Positions 8,046 to 19,038 of a DNA stretch of 48,718 bases are shown in pieces; the first letter of the stretch is position 1; each line of letters starts with the position of its first letter. The stretch is taken from assembly GCA_902629215.1 (NCBI GenBank), contig CACOQC010000006.1, positions 1 to 48,718 of the forward strand, given 5' to 3'. The position numbers and the translations under genes are program-made. The stretch is from an uncultured Pelagibacteraceae bacterium. GTDB taxonomy: Bacteria; Pseudomonadota; Alphaproteobacteria; Pelagibacterales; Pelagibacteraceae. A model generated the notes under the pieces. The model worked only from the letters and a program-made list of their open reading frames with translations, was not told the origin of the DNA and did not search any database.

Positions 8046-9061
8046 TTAAGCCCCTCTTCTATCTTAAAATTATATTTCAAGTTCATATTTTGGATCGCTT
8101 GACCTGAGCCTCCTTTAATTAAATTGTCGATTGCAGATAAGATAATAATTTTGTTTTTAAATCTTGTCTTACATACTGATATATAGCAATTATTAGTGTT
8201 AATTACATCATTTGTACTCAAAAGAGAGTCTATATTTAAAATTTTAATGAATTTATCTTTTTTATAAAATTCTTTTATTAGTTTGTGTATTTTATTTATA
8301 GAATTTAGAGGTCCTAATTCTAGATAAATTGTACTTAAGATTCCTCTAAACATTGGTGTCAAGTGAGGTGTAAATACAAAATTTATCTTTTTTTTTGTAT
8401 ATTTTTTTATTTCTTGTTCAATTTCAGAATTATGTCTATGAAAACCAACACCATAAGCACTTAAGGACTCGTATAAATTTTTATCTTTATATTTTTTATG
8501 CACACCTCTACCAGCACCTGAATATCCGGACTTAGAATCAATTATAATATTATTCTTTAAAACATCTTTTTTTATTAATGGAATCAAAGGCAATAAAATA
8601 GAAGTTGGATAACATCCTGGACATGCAATTATATTATAATCTCTTATTTTTTTTCCTGAAATTTCGGGGATTGAATAAATACTTTTTTTAATATTATTGA
8701 CCGATCTATGTTTTTGTTTATACCATTTCAAATATACTGAAGCTTTATTAAGTCTAAAATCAGCAGCTAAATCAATTAAAACATTATTTTTTAAAAGATG
8801 TTTTGAAATTTGTTGTGCCTCACCATTTGGAAGTGCTGTAAAAATTACATCAACTTTTTTTAAATATTCTTTTTTAAATTTTACAATTATAGGTAATTTT
8901 TTACCAAGAAGAGATTTATCATAATAAGATATTTTTTTGCCTACTGATGAACTTCCACATAAATATTTTATTTTTACTTTTTTATGATTAAGTAAAAGTT
9001 TTACTAATTGAATACCAATATAACCAGTTGATCCAGAAATTAATATATTTAGCTTTCGCAT
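8042..9061 (-). CDS. argC: N-acetyl-gamma-glutamyl-phosphate reductase
   Basis: GSTGYIGIQLVKLL, IIACPGCYPTS, SGYSGAGRG motifs. Confidence 0.95.
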   Translation of the reverse strand: MRKLNILISGSTGYIGIQLVKLLLNHKKVKIKYLCGSSSVGKKISYYDKSLLGKKLPIIVKFKKEYLKKVDVIFTALPNGEAQQISKHLLKNNVLIDLAADFRLNKASVYLKWYKQKHRSVNNIKKSIYSIPEISGKKIRDYNIIACPGCYPTSILLPLIPLIKKDVLKNNIIIDSKSGYSGAGRGVHKKYKDKNLYESLSAYGVGFHRHNSEIEQEIKKYTKKKINFVFTPHLTPMFRGILSTIYLELGPLNSINKIHKLIKEFYKKDKFIKILNIDSLLSTNDVINTNNCYISVCKTRFKNKIIILSAIDNLIKGGSGQAIQNMNLKYNFKIEEGLK

Positions 9062-9096
9062 GTAGATTATTATAACAGTTAAAAGTTAAAAAAAAA

Positions 9097-9534
9097 TTAT
9101 CTTTTAGAAAATTGAAAGCTTCTTCTAGCTTTTCTTCTTCCAGGTTTTTTTCTTTCAACAGCCCTGGAGTCTCTTGTTGTTAATTTCTCGGTTTTAAGAG
9201 TAGATTTTAGATTTTGATCAAATAAAACTAAAGCTTTTGATATGCCGTGGACCATTGCACCTGCTTGACCAGTTGGTCCTCCGCCTTTAACACTGCATCT
9301 TACATCATATTCAGTAGGCTGTTTAATTATTTCAAAAGGTCTTGTAATTTGCATTTTGTGGTTATCATCTGAAAAATATTCATTATAAAGTTTACCATTG
9401 ACATAAATTTGTCCTGATCCTTTTTTTAACCATACCTTTGCAATAGAAGTTTTTCTTCTGCCAGTTGCATACTTACTGTCTTTAAAATCTAATTTAATTT
9501 TTGTTTTCTTAATATTTTGTTGAGTATTTTCCAT
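9097..9534 (-). CDS. rpsI: 30S ribosomal protein S9
   Basis: YATGRRKTSIAKVWLKKG; C-terminal DSRAVERKKPGRRKARRSFQFSKR. Confidence 0.97.
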   Translation of the reverse strand: MENTQQNIKKTKIKLDFKDSKYATGRRKTSIAKVWLKKGSGQIYVNGKLYNEYFSDDNHKMQITRPFEIIKQPTEYDVRCSVKGGGPTGQAGAMVHGISKALVLFDQNLKSTLKTEKLTTRDSRAVERKKPGRRKARRSFQFSKR

Positions 9535-9535
9535 G

Positions 9536-9994
9536 TTAATTTCTTACAATATTTTTTTTGTTTAGCTTAGATAATTCTATAGTTTTTGGATTTTGTGAGG
9601 AATGAGGATGTTCATTTCCAGAATAAATTTTTAATTTTGTAAGCTGTTTTTTTCCTAATACACCTCCAGGGAGCATTCTTTTAACAGCTAATTTAAGAAC
9701 CTCTCCTGGTTTTTTTTCGTATAATTTTTCAGGAGTGCTCTCTTTAATTCCACCAGGATAGCCTGTGTGTTTATAGTATTTTTTATTCTGAAATTTTTTT
9801 CCTGTAAATTTGATTTGTTCAATGTTTTTTACAACAACAAAATCACCATCATCCATATGTGGTGTATAAGTTGTTTTGTTCTTTCCTCTGATAATTTTTG
9901 AAATTATTGTTGCTAATCTACCTACTACGGCATTTTTAGCATCAATTTCATACCATGATGAAGTTATTTGATCTTTTTTTAAGAATTTTGACAT
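9536..9994 (-). CDS. rplM: 50S ribosomal protein L13
   Basis: SWYEIDAKNAVVGRLAT, GDFVVVKNIEQIKFTGKK, AVKRMLPGGVLGKKQL. Confidence 0.97.
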   Translation of the reverse strand: MSKFLKKDQITSSWYEIDAKNAVVGRLATIISKIIRGKNKTTYTPHMDDGDFVVVKNIEQIKFTGKKFQNKKYYKHTGYPGGIKESTPEKLYEKKPGEVLKLAVKRMLPGGVLGKKQLTKLKIYSGNEHPHSSQNPKTIELSKLNKKNIVRN

Positions 9995-10076
9995 TGTGCG
10001 TGGATTAATACTATTTATAACTTTAAAGTCAAATTGATATTTCTGTTGTATTACCTGATTTATTTGATATATATAT

Positions 10077-10125
10077 TAATGCCGATTTGTACCTTATTGC
10101 TGGCATTAAATAGCTAAAAAGGTTT
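10077..10125 (+). promoter_or_regulatory. SAM-II riboswitch aptamer
   Basis: TAATGCC/GGCATTA stem (10077-10083/10102-10108), pseudoknot ACCTT (10091-10095) with AAGGT (10119-10123), conserved GATTTGTACC..TTGC and AGCTAAAAAGG; upstream of metY. Confidence 0.88.
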
Positions 10126-10136
10126 TCCAACATCAT

Positions 10137-10195
10137 CGGCAGGTATTTGAACTATATTGTACACCTTGCATAAGCTAAAGTACTAAAAAAGGAGC
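10137..10195 (+). promoter_or_regulatory. SAM-V-type riboswitch aptamer overlapping the metY Shine-Dalgarno
   Basis: GCAGGT/ACCTTGC stem, AAGCTAAAG core, GTAC (10159-10162)/GTAC (10180-10183) pairing, then AAAAAAGGAG and ATG at 10199. Confidence 0.78.
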
Positions 10196-10198
10196 AAA

Positions 10199-11527
10199 AT
10201 GAGTAAAAAAAGAAACAACCCTGAAACAATAGCTATTCATGGTGGTGATTATAGAAGTGATCCAGCTACAAATGCAGTAGCAGTACCAATATACCGTACA
10301 ACTTCATATCAATTTCAAAACACAGAACATGCCGCTAATCTCTTTGCATTAAAAGAATTTGGTAACATTTATACTAGGATTATGAATCCTACAAATGATG
10401 TACTTGAAAAAAGAATTGCAGCTTTAGAAGGTGGACTTGCGTGTTTGACCGTCTCATCTGGTCAAACTGCTTCAACTTTTGCAATTCTTAATGTTGCTCA
10501 AGCTGGAGATAATATTGTAAGCTCTACAGATCTTTATGGTGGAACAGTATCTTTATTTACACATACATTGAGTAAACTTGGTATTGAAATTAGATATGCT
10601 GATCCAACTGATCCTAATAACTTTGAGAAATTAATAGATGACAAAACTAGAGCTTTTTATGGTGAAACTTTACCAAATCCATATTTAAGAGTTTTTCCAA
10701 TTAAAGAAGTTTCTGATATAGGAAGAAAATATAATATACCATTAATTATGGATAACACTGCATCTCCTGTTATTTGCAAGCCCATTGAACATGGTGCAGC
10801 AATAGTTATTCATTCTTTAACAAAGTATATTGGTGGCCATGGAACAGCTGTAGCAGGAAGCTTGGTAGATAGTGGTAATTTTGATTGGACCGCAGATCCA
10901 AAAAGACAACCATTATTTAATCAACCTGATGCAAGTTATGGAGGAGTAATTTGGGGTAAGGCGGTTCCTGAACTTACCGGTGCAAATATTCCCTTTGCCG
11001 TGCGAGCAAGAGTATGTTTATTAAGAGATCTAGGGTCAGCTTTAGCTCCTGATAATGCTTTTGCTATTATACAAGGTCTTGAAACGGTAGCTTTAAGAAT
11101 GAAACAACATTGTGAAAATGCTGAAAAAGTACTTAATTTTTTAAAAAAACATAAAGAAGTTACAAAAGTTATTTACTCAACAGAACATGACAAACATATA
11201 GCTGATAGAGCTAAAAAATATCTTAAAGGTGGTAACGGACCAATGATCGGAATAGAACTAAAAGGTGGTATTGAAGCTGGTAAAAGATTTATTGAGTCAT
11301 TAAAAATGTTTTATCATGTAGCTAATATCGGTGATGCAAGAAGTCTCGCTATACATCCAGCAAGTACTACACATAGTCAACTTAATGAAAAAGAATTAGC
11401 TGCATCAGGTGTTACACAAAGTTATGTAAGACTGTGTATTGGAATTGAACACATAGATGATATTATTGAAGATTTAGATCAAGCCTTAAATAAATCATCA
11501 AAAGGAGATCTTAAAGCTGTCAGCTAA
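10199..11527 (+). CDS. metY: O-acetylhomoserine aminocarboxypropyltransferase (Cys/Met PLP-dependent family)
   Basis: IAIHGGDYRSDPATNAVAVPIYRTTSYQF, YTRIMNPTNDVLE, VIHSLTKYIGGHGTAVAGSLVD; SAM riboswitch leader. Confidence 0.93.
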   Translation: MSKKRNNPETIAIHGGDYRSDPATNAVAVPIYRTTSYQFQNTEHAANLFALKEFGNIYTRIMNPTNDVLEKRIAALEGGLACLTVSSGQTASTFAILNVAQAGDNIVSSTDLYGGTVSLFTHTLSKLGIEIRYADPTDPNNFEKLIDDKTRAFYGETLPNPYLRVFPIKEVSDIGRKYNIPLIMDNTASPVICKPIEHGAAIVIHSLTKYIGGHGTAVAGSLVDSGNFDWTADPKRQPLFNQPDASYGGVIWGKAVPELTGANIPFAVRARVCLLRDLGSALAPDNAFAIIQGLETVALRMKQHCENAEKVLNFLKKHKEVTKVIYSTEHDKHIADRAKKYLKGGNGPMIGIELKGGIEAGKRFIESLKMFYHVANIGDARSLAIHPASTTHSQLNEKELAASGVTQSYVRLCIGIEHIDDIIEDLDQALNKSSKGDLKAVS

Positions 11528-12546
11528 ATTATTTTTCTAAATTTGGATATATAAAGAAGATAAATTGTTGATAATATTATAAGTACTGAATTTACTTGGT
11601 GTAAAGATGCATAAATAATTTTTACACCAGATAAAATCGTAAGCACTCCTAAAAAAATTTGAATAAATAATATAAAGCCTATTATCAAAATTGGTTTATA
11701 AAAAAACCTATTTTTATTTTTTATAATTAAAAATAAAAGATAAAAATAATAAAAAAAAATAATATAAGCTAAATTTCTATGGGTAAATTGCATTATTGAT
11801 GGATCATCAAAAAAATTTATTCCAAAAAATTCTGTAAATTTACTGTCATTTGGAAAATATGTCGTCCCCATTAAAGGCCAAGTATTATATATTGTACCTG
11901 CGTCCATACCTGAAACAAATGCACCAAAGATTAATTGTAAAAATAATAATAAAAGGAAAATTTTAATTAAAATTAATCTAATTGAAATTTCTGTTGATTT
12001 GATTTTAGTCAATTCGAGATATTTCCAAAAAATTATAGATAAAATTATGAATGCTGTTGTTAAATGAAGCGATAATCTATAATGACTTACATCAACATTA
12101 TCTACAAGTCCACTTGACACCATGTACCAACCAATGAATCCTTGCAAACAAATTAGAATAAAGATTAATCCATATTTTTTTAAAATCCATGAACCATATT
12201 TATAAGAAAAATATAACATTGGTAATAATGAAACGAGTCCAATTAACCTTCCTAATTGACGATGAACCCACTCCCACCAAAAAATTATCTTAAACTCATT
12301 TAGTGTCATATTAAAATTCTGTTCTTTATATTCAGGAATTTTTTTGTATAGATTAAAGTATTCTATCCAATCATTATTATTTAACGGGGGTAACAAGCCC
12401 GTAAACAATTCCCAACTTGTAATTGATAATCCTGAATCAGTTAGCCTTGTTAAACCGCCAATTAAGATTATTAGAGTAATCAAAGATAATAATGATAGTA
12501 ACCAAAATCTTAGCAAATTATTTGATTGATATTTCTGACTGTACAT
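11524..12546 (-). CDS. ctaA: Heme A synthase (COX15/CtaA)
   Basis: GGLTRLTDSGLSITSWELFTGLLPPL, EWVHRQLGRLIG, FGAFVSGMDAGTIYNTWPLMG. Confidence 0.95.
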   Translation of the reverse strand: MYSQKYQSNNLLRFWLLSLLSLITLIILIGGLTRLTDSGLSITSWELFTGLLPPLNNNDWIEYFNLYKKIPEYKEQNFNMTLNEFKIIFWWEWVHRQLGRLIGLVSLLPMLYFSYKYGSWILKKYGLIFILICLQGFIGWYMVSSGLVDNVDVSHYRLSLHLTTAFIILSIIFWKYLELTKIKSTEISIRLILIKIFLLLLFLQLIFGAFVSGMDAGTIYNTWPLMGTTYFPNDSKFTEFFGINFFDDPSIMQFTHRNLAYIIFFYYFYLLFLIIKNKNRFFYKPILIIGFILFIQIFLGVLTILSGVKIIYASLHQVNSVLIILSTIYLLYISKFRKII

Positions 12547-12589
12547 GGCTTGATAAATATATTAATTATTGATTTATCCAATTAATTAA

Positions 12590-12880
12590 ATGTCGCCTAT
12601 TAAAAGAAAAAAACTTAATAAAATTAGAAATCAACTAGATAAAGTAGATAATTCACTAATAAAAATTATAAAAAAAAGAACCTCTTTAGTCAAAAAAGTT
12701 TTAGATGTAAAAGAATATAAAAAAGAAATAGTTGATAAAAAAAGAATTAATAAGATTTTAAAAAATATTAAAAATAAATCAATTAAGAACAAAATTGATA
12801 CTAAAATTACTCGAAGAATTTGGATAAATATGATTTATGCCTATATAGATTACGAAAAAAGAAACTTTAAAAAAAAATAA
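12590..12880 (+). CDS. Monofunctional chorismate mutase (AroQ type)
   Basis: LNKIRNQLDKVDNSLIKIIKKRTSLVKKVLDVKEYK, typical CM-II helix 1; TRRIWINMIYAYIDYE. Confidence 0.75.
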   Translation: MSPIKRKKLNKIRNQLDKVDNSLIKIIKKRTSLVKKVLDVKEYKKEIVDKKRINKILKNIKNKSIKNKIDTKITRRIWINMIYAYIDYEKRNFKKK

Positions 12881-13072
12881 TTACTTACTATGAGGTGGAA
12901 GTTTTTTTTCTACAAAAATTTCATGTTTTCTTGTAACAGGGTTATATTTTTTTGATTTAAGTTTAACTTTTGCTTTTTCTCCACCAGCAGGTTTTTTTAC
13001 GTAATAAAAGAATGAGCTATCAGGTTTTGATTCTGGAACTAATCTTACTTTAACATGTGTTTTTTTTGCCAT
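12881..13072 (-). CDS. rpmG: 50S ribosomal protein L33
   Basis: FFYYVKKP...KYNPVTRKHEIFVEKKL. Confidence 0.88.
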   Translation of the reverse strand: MAKKTHVKVRLVPESKPDSSFFYYVKKPAGGEKAKVKLKSKKYNPVTRKHEIFVEKKLPPHSK

Positions 13073-13078
13073 AAAAAA

Positions 13079-13444
13079 TTACTCTTTTAAACTCTTTAAT
13101 ATTTTAGAAATTTTATTTAATTTATTTCTAAAATTAGCAGTCCTTATAGAATTATTTGACATTTCGTCAAGTTTTAAAGTTTCTTTTGAATTCAAGATCT
13201 TTTTAACACCATTAATTGTCATTCCCTGATCTTTTAAGAGAAATTTAATTTTTTTTAATAATAAAATGTTGTTTTCATCGTAGTATCTTCTTTTCCCTGA
13301 AAAAATCTTTGGTTTAATTTGTTTAAATTCTTTTTCCCAAAATCTTAAAGTGTGAGTCGGAGTCGAACCTTTAGTTCTTGCTTTTAAATCTAAAATTTTA
13401 ACTACCTCACCTATAGTCTTATATTTTGAGTCATTTTTATTCAT
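13079..13444 (-). CDS. MerR-family transcriptional regulator (start re-set to MNKNDSKYKTIGEVV)
   Basis: YKTIGEVVKILDLKARTKGSTPTHTLRFWEKEF.QIKP MerR HTH; ORF track begins at 13462. Confidence 0.85.
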   Translation of the reverse strand: MNKNDSKYKTIGEVVKILDLKARTKGSTPTHTLRFWEKEFKQIKPKIFSGKRRYYDENNILLLKKIKFLLKDQGMTINGVKKILNSKETLKLDEMSNNSIRTANFRNKLNKISKILKSLKE

Positions 13445-13736
13445 TATCTTTTGAATTAACAAGTTTTTTAAATTCTTTTGATGGTTTAAATAATAAGACT
13501 TTTCTGCTTGAAATTTCTTTTGACTCTTTAGTTTTAGGATTTCGTCCTATTCTTGATTTTTTATGCCTTATTTCAAAAGTTCCAAATCTAGAAAGTTTAA
13601 TTTTTTTTTCTTTCAAAAAACTTTGAATAATTATTTGAATAAAATCATCAATTAGATTTTCTGAAATTAACTTAGAAAAACCTAACTGCATGTAAATGGA
13701 ATTAACTAAATCTTTTTTAGTTAAATTTATTCTCAT
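13437..13736 (-). CDS. ihfA: Integration host factor subunit alpha
   Basis: LTKKDLVNSIYMQLGFSK..KLSRFGTFEIRHKKSRIGRNPKT. Confidence 0.92.
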   Translation of the reverse strand: MRINLTKKDLVNSIYMQLGFSKLISENLIDDFIQIIIQSFLKEKKIKLSRFGTFEIRHKKSRIGRNPKTKESKEISSRKVLLFKPSKEFKKLVNSKDNE

Positions 13737-14743
13737 TAAACTATTATATTATCTTTAATTTTATTTATCAAATTTCCTTTAATTATTTTACAACAGACAT
13801 CTAGTGAATTAGAAAAACCAATATAATCAGTTCCCCCGTGACTTTTTATGACCGGCGAGTCTAAACCTATAAATATTGCTCCATTATATAATCTTGGATC
13901 TAATCTTTTTTTAAATTTATTTATATTAATAATGTTTATTAAAGATGAAATTTTACCAATTAGATTTCCACTCATTGCTTTTTTCATTTCACCTGTGATA
14001 AAGTTTGCAGTTCCTTCTGCGGTCTTAAGGGCTACATTCCCTGTAAAACCATCAGAAATAATAACATTTACTTCACCGTCCATTAATTTATCTCCTTCTA
14101 TATATCCTGAAAAAATAAAATCTTTAATATTTTTTTCATTAAGTAATTGATATGTTTCTTTAATAGTTTCATTTCCTTTTAATTCTTCTGAACCTATATT
14201 TAATAAAGCTACGTTAGGTGTATCATTAGGATATAGTGATTTATATAATGATGCTCCCATAACTGAAAAGTCAACTAGGTTTTTAGAACTACATTCAATA
14301 TTGGCTCCTAAATCTAATACAACACTCATACCTTTTTTGTTTGGCCATAATGCTGATAAAGCCGGCTTATCAATATTCTCTATCATCTTTAGATTTAATT
14401 TAGAAATAACTAGTAGAGCTCCAGTATTTCCAGCAGAGATTACTATATCGCTCTCTTTTTTTTTAACACTTTCTATAGCTAACCACATACTTGTGTTTTT
14501 ACCTCTTTTTGCAGCTTCTAACGGACTATCAGTACTCTCAACTTTTTCATCTGTATGTATGATTTCATAAAAATCTTTACTAATCTTATTGCTTAAAATT
14601 TCTAAAATTTTATTTTTTGAACCAAATATTTTAAAAAAAATATCTTTATTTTTATGATGATTATGAATTATACCTTTGATAATTTTTTCGGGTGAATTAT
14701 CACCACCCATTGCATCAACTGCAATTTTTATCAAATTTTGCAT
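13736..14743 (-). CDS. plsX: Phosphate acyltransferase PlsX
   Basis: IAVDAMGGDNSPEKIIKG, SAGNTGALL, VISDGFTGNVALKTAEG. Confidence 0.96.
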   Translation of the reverse strand: MQNLIKIAVDAMGGDNSPEKIIKGIIHNHHKNKDIFFKIFGSKNKILEILSNKISKDFYEIIHTDEKVESTDSPLEAAKRGKNTSMWLAIESVKKKESDIVISAGNTGALLVISKLNLKMIENIDKPALSALWPNKKGMSVVLDLGANIECSSKNLVDFSVMGASLYKSLYPNDTPNVALLNIGSEELKGNETIKETYQLLNEKNIKDFIFSGYIEGDKLMDGEVNVIISDGFTGNVALKTAEGTANFITGEMKKAMSGNLIGKISSLINIININKFKKRLDPRLYNGAIFIGLDSPVIKSHGGTDYIGFSNSLDVCCKIIKGNLINKIKDNIIV

Positions 14744-14760
14744 TTATTGATTATATATTA

Positions 14761-14943
14761 TTATTCTTTGGGATCTAAAACTTGTCTTCCTTTATACATG
14801 CCAGTTTTCAAGTCTAAATGATGTGAAAGTCTATATTCACCAGATTTTTTATCCTCAACTACATTTTTTGCAGTAAATTTCATATTCTTGGCTCTTCTCA
14901 TGCCAGTTCGTGAGGGTGTTTGTTTACGTTTTGGTACAGCCAT
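14761..14943 (-). CDS. rpmF: 50S ribosomal protein L32
   Basis: [18 protein letters not shown]...[17 protein letters not shown]. Confidence 0.96.
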   Translation of the reverse strand: MAVPKRKQTPSRTGMRRAKNMKFTAKNVVEDKKSGEYRLSHHLDLKTGMYKGRQVLDPKE

Positions 14944-14945
14944 AA

Positions 14946-15413
14946 TTATGGGTTACTTACACTTTTTAAATAAGAATTCAAAGTTTTTTTTGCCAAATTA
15001 TCATTAAATTCATCAAAATATACCACCAAATCTTTAATATTTTTAAAATTATCTAAGAATTTAGTAATTATTTTTTCTTTTTCATCAAAAGAAAGTTTGT
15101 TCCAAAAATGAATATCACCAATAATTGTATGAAATAAATTTATATAATCTTTCATCTTTTTATTGATCGATTGATCACCATAGCCTATTTCTCTAATACT
15201 AAGTTCAATTTGCCTAAAATTAAAATCATATATTTCTTGTAATATATGTTTTTGCTCAACTGATTTAAAATTTTTCAAGAAAAAAGCAAAATGTAATAAA
15301 AATAAACTTAATCTATCAGAAAAAATATCCCTATTATCTAAATTTGAATATAGTTTTTTATTGGTGGTTAAATTAATTAAATTATTGTAAATATATAAAT
15401 ATTCTTTTTTCAT
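14946..15413 (-). CDS. Ubiquinol-cytochrome c chaperone family protein
   Basis: [18 protein letters not shown]...[25 protein letters not shown]. Confidence 0.75.
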   Translation of the reverse strand: MKKEYLYIYNNLINLTTNKKLYSNLDNRDIFSDRLSLFLLHFAFFLKNFKSVEQKHILQEIYDFNFRQIELSIREIGYGDQSINKKMKDYINLFHTIIGDIHFWNKLSFDEKEKIITKFLDNFKNIKDLVVYFDEFNDNLAKKTLNSYLKSVSNP

Positions 15414-15873
15414 GAAATATATTTCTTATTTATTAACATTTTTAATAATTACAAGTTGCTCTTTTGACAAAGTTGTAAAAAAACATGGTGTTAGAAATCT
15501 AGAAAAAAAACAAGAAAAATTAATAATTTTCGAGACAAATAAAAATGATATCAAATCAGTTTTAGGTCCACCTTCTAGTATTAGCGCATTTGACAATGAT
15601 TTATGGATCTTTATAGAACGTGAAATTACTCATGAAAGACTTATTAAACTAGGAAAAGAAAAATTGATTAAAAATAATGTTTTATTTCTTGAAATAAATT
15701 CTCAAGGAATTTTAGTTAAGAAAACTTTATACAATATAAATGAGATGAATGAGCAAGAATTTAGTGAGCTTAGCACAGAAGCTAAGTACAGTAAAAAATC
15801 TTTTGTATATGATTTTTTGTCTAGTATGAGACAAAAGATTAATGACCCTTTAGGAAAGAGAAAAAAACCTTAA
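15412..15873 (+). CDS. bamE: BamE/SmpA-OmlA outer-membrane assembly lipoprotein
   Basis: Signal peptide with lipobox ITSC; KSVLGPPSSISAFDNDLWIFI matches BamE pattern. Confidence 0.85.
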   Translation: MKYISYLLTFLIITSCSFDKVVKKHGVRNLEKKQEKLIIFETNKNDIKSVLGPPSSISAFDNDLWIFIEREITHERLIKLGKEKLIKNNVLFLEINSQGILVKKTLYNINEMNEQEFSELSTEAKYSKKSFVYDFLSSMRQKINDPLGKRKKP

Positions 15874-15891
15874 AATATTATTATAATATCT

Positions 15892-17997
15892 TTAACCCGC
15901 AATAACAGCCAACAACAATAAAGCAACAATATTAGTTATTTTAATCATTGGATTAACTGCAGGACCAGCTGTATCTTTGTAAGGATCACCTACGGTATCA
16001 CCTGTAACTGCAGCCTTATGCGCCTCTGACCCTTTTCCACCATGATTACCATCTTCAATATATTTTTTAGCATTATCCCAAGCACCACCACCAGCTGTCA
16101 TTGAAACAGCAACAAATAAACCTGTGATAATAACACCAAGTAACATTGCACCAACAGAAGCTAAGGCAGCAACTTGACCACCTATTGCAAAAATTATAAA
16201 ATATAAAACTATAGGTGATAAAACTGGTAACAAAGAAGGAATTATCATTTCTTTAATTGCTGCAACAGTTAACAGATCAACTAATTTTGCATAATCAGGT
16301 TTTTGTTTTCTCTTCATAATGCCTGGAAACTTTTTAAATTGTCTTCTTACCTCAATTACAACAGCACCACCCGCCCTTCCAACAGCCTGCATACCCATAG
16401 ATCCAAATAAATAAGGAAGCATACCTCCAATTAATAGCCCTACAACTACATATGGATTTGATAAATCAAAAGTTACGACTATGCCTTCTAATTTTGAACC
16501 AGCAACTTTTGAAAAGTGTTTGATATCTTCAGTATAAGCAGCGAAAAGAACAAGCGCACCTAAACCTGCAGATCCTATAGCATAACCTTTTGTTACTGCT
16601 TTAGTAGTATTTCCTACTGCATCCAATGCATCTGTTGTTTTTCTAACACTGTTAGGTAACTTTGACATTTCTCCAATTCCACCTGCATTGTCTGTAACAG
16701 GACCATAGGCATCTAAAGCAACTACCATACCAGCTAATGCTAACATTGTAGTAACTGCAATAGCTATTCCATATAAACCTGCAATATGATTTGTTAACAA
16801 AATTCCAGCTACTATAATTAAAGCAGGAATAGCAGTAGCTTCTAAAGAAATTGCTAAACCTTGAATAACATTTGTTCCATGTCCTGTTGTTGAAGATCCA
16901 GCTACACTTCTAACTGGTCTATAATTTGTTCCAGTATAATATTCAGTAACCCAAATTAACAAGCCTGTGATTATTAAGCCTATAATTCCACAATAATACA
17001 AACTCATCCCTGAAAATGATTTATTGTTTAAGTTATATGTATTTTCTAAACCTAATACAAAGTCTGTAACAGGATAAAGCACAGCTAATGAAGCTAAAGC
17101 AGAAACAATAAATCCTTTATATAAGGCTCCCATTACATTTTTGCTCTTACCTAGTTTAACAAAAAAAGTTCCAATTATTGATGTTAAGATACAAGCACCT
17201 CCAATAGTTAGTGGATAAATCATCATAGACATATCACCTGGAAAAAAGATTGAAGATAAAACCATTGTTGCAACAATTGTTACAGCATAAGTCTCAAATA
17301 AATCAGCAGCCATGCCAGCACAATCACCAACGTTATCACCAACATTATCAGCTATTACAGCAGGGTTTCTTGGGTCATCTTCTGGTATTCCTGCCTCAAC
17401 TTTTCCAACTAAATCTGCTCCAACATCAGCTCCTTTGGTAAAAATTCCACCGCCTAATCTTGCAAAAATTGAAATCAAAGATGCACCGAAACCCAAGGCT
17501 ACTAATGCATTTACAATTTCTCTTTCATCAATATTAAATTTTAATAATAAATAATAATAAACTGCGATTGCTAATAAAGCTAATCCTGCAACCAACATTC
17601 CGGTAACAGCTCCAGATTTAAAAGCCACCGAAAGACCACTCGCTAAACCTTTACGAGAAGCTTCTGCTGTTCTTACATTAGCTTGGACAGAAACTAACAT
17701 TCCAACATATCCGGCAATACCAGATAATGCAGCACCAATTAAATAGCCTAATCCAACCAAAGGACTAAATGCAACACTTACAATTACTAAAACAACAACA
17801 CCAACAATTGCAATTGTTTTATATTGCCTAGCTAGATAAGCTTTTGCTCCAATTTGAATGGCTGATGCAATATCTTGCATTTTTGAATTACCTGGACTTG
17901 AATTTAAAATATTTTTTCCTGTAAAATATCCATATACGATTGATAAAAATCCCGCGGCTATTGTATATAAAAGAATAGTTTCTATAGTTGAGCTCAT
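15892..17997 (-). CDS. hppA: K+-insensitive-type membrane H+-translocating pyrophosphatase
   Basis: [56 protein letters not shown] and C-terminal [21 protein letters not shown]. Confidence 0.96.
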   Translation of the reverse strand: MSSTIETILLYTIAAGFLSIVYGYFTGKNILNSSPGNSKMQDIASAIQIGAKAYLARQYKTIAIVGVVVLVIVSVAFSPLVGLGYLIGAALSGIAGYVGMLVSVQANVRTAEASRKGLASGLSVAFKSGAVTGMLVAGLALLAIAVYYYLLLKFNIDEREIVNALVALGFGASLISIFARLGGGIFTKGADVGADLVGKVEAGIPEDDPRNPAVIADNVGDNVGDCAGMAADLFETYAVTIVATMVLSSIFFPGDMSMMIYPLTIGGACILTSIIGTFFVKLGKSKNVMGALYKGFIVSALASLAVLYPVTDFVLGLENTYNLNNKSFSGMSLYYCGIIGLIITGLLIWVTEYYTGTNYRPVRSVAGSSTTGHGTNVIQGLAISLEATAIPALIIVAGILLTNHIAGLYGIAIAVTTMLALAGMVVALDAYGPVTDNAGGIGEMSKLPNSVRKTTDALDAVGNTTKAVTKGYAIGSAGLGALVLFAAYTEDIKHFSKVAGSKLEGIVVTFDLSNPYVVVGLLIGGMLPYLFGSMGMQAVGRAGGAVVIEVRRQFKKFPGIMKRKQKPDYAKLVDLLTVAAIKEMIIPSLLPVLSPIVLYFIIFAIGGQVAALASVGAMLLGVIITGLFVAVSMTAGGGAWDNAKKYIEDGNHGGKGSEAHKAAVTGDTVGDPYKDTAGPAVNPMIKITNIVALLLLAVIAG

Positions 17998-18078
17998 ATT
18001 AACCTTAATTAAGTTGTTGGTTGTTAGTTTTAAAAACCGGACAATACAAAAAAAGCTATAAAACGCAACGATTAACTT

Positions 18079-19038
18079 TTAAAATTTATGAAAATAACCT
18101 TTATTTTTGAGGGTAATTTTCTTATTATTTTCGTTTATAATCTTAGATTTATCTTTAGATTTACAAATTTTTCCGATTTTTGAAATCTTAATACCTAAAT
18201 TTTTACCTGTTATAGAGATGATTCTAGATTTAGATGGAGAGGCAGTAAATAATATTTGATAATCATCCCCACAAGATACAGAAGTTATTTTTTTTATAAT
18301 TTTTAGATCAATTAATTTTTTTAGGTTTTTTGATATTGGTATATCTTTTAAATATAATTTGTAAGAAAGTTTTTGGTTATTAATCATTTTTTCTAAATCA
18401 GCTACTAGTCCATCAGAAATATCAATTGAAGTATTAGCAATGGATAATAATTTTTTTGTTATATTTGTATATAAATTTAGGTGGTAATATTTTTCTGTAA
18501 AATATTTTGTCAAAGCTTTATCTAATTGTATTTTCTTTTGTAAAATCATTAAACCTACAAAACTATCTCCTAAATTACCTGTAACATATATGTCATCATT
18601 AAGTTTTGCTTTATTTCTGAAGACTATTTTATTAGAAAAACCAATACACATAATTGTAAAACTTAATTTTTTTGAAAAAGTAGTATCTCCACCACAAAGA
18701 TATATAGAATATTTTTTTTGCTCTTGGTTTAATGATTTCGAAATTAGTTTAAGATTCTTTTTATTAAAAGAATTTTTATTTCCAGAGCCTGATACAAAAT
18801 AATATTTAGGTTTCACTCCTTTACAAATTAAATCTGAGATAGAAGATCTAAGAATTTTTTTAATAACAAGGTCTGGACGTTTAAAATCAATAAAATGAAC
18901 ACCTTCAACGTAAGTATCAACAGAAACAACTAATTTTTTGTGTTTATCAAAAAAAACATCATCATTAAGATTTAATGAGCTTTTATTTTTAAATGATAAT
19001 CTAGAAAAATATTTTTTTATGATTTCAAACTCATGCAT
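18079..19038 (-). CDS. thiL: Thiamine-monophosphate kinase
   Basis: VVSVDTYVEGVHF, CGGDTTFS, DISDGLVADLEKM, SCGDDYQILFT. Confidence 0.93.
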   Translation of the reverse strand: MHEFEIIKKYFSRLSFKNKSSLNLNDDVFFDKHKKLVVSVDTYVEGVHFIDFKRPDLVIKKILRSSISDLICKGVKPKYYFVSGSGNKNSFNKKNLKLISKSLNQEQKKYSIYLCGGDTTFSKKLSFTIMCIGFSNKIVFRNKAKLNDDIYVTGNLGDSFVGLMILQKKIQLDKALTKYFTEKYYHLNLYTNITKKLLSIANTSIDISDGLVADLEKMINNQKLSYKLYLKDIPISKNLKKLIDLKIIKKITSVSCGDDYQILFTASPSKSRIISITGKNLGIKISKIGKICKSKDKSKIINENNKKITLKNKGYFHKF

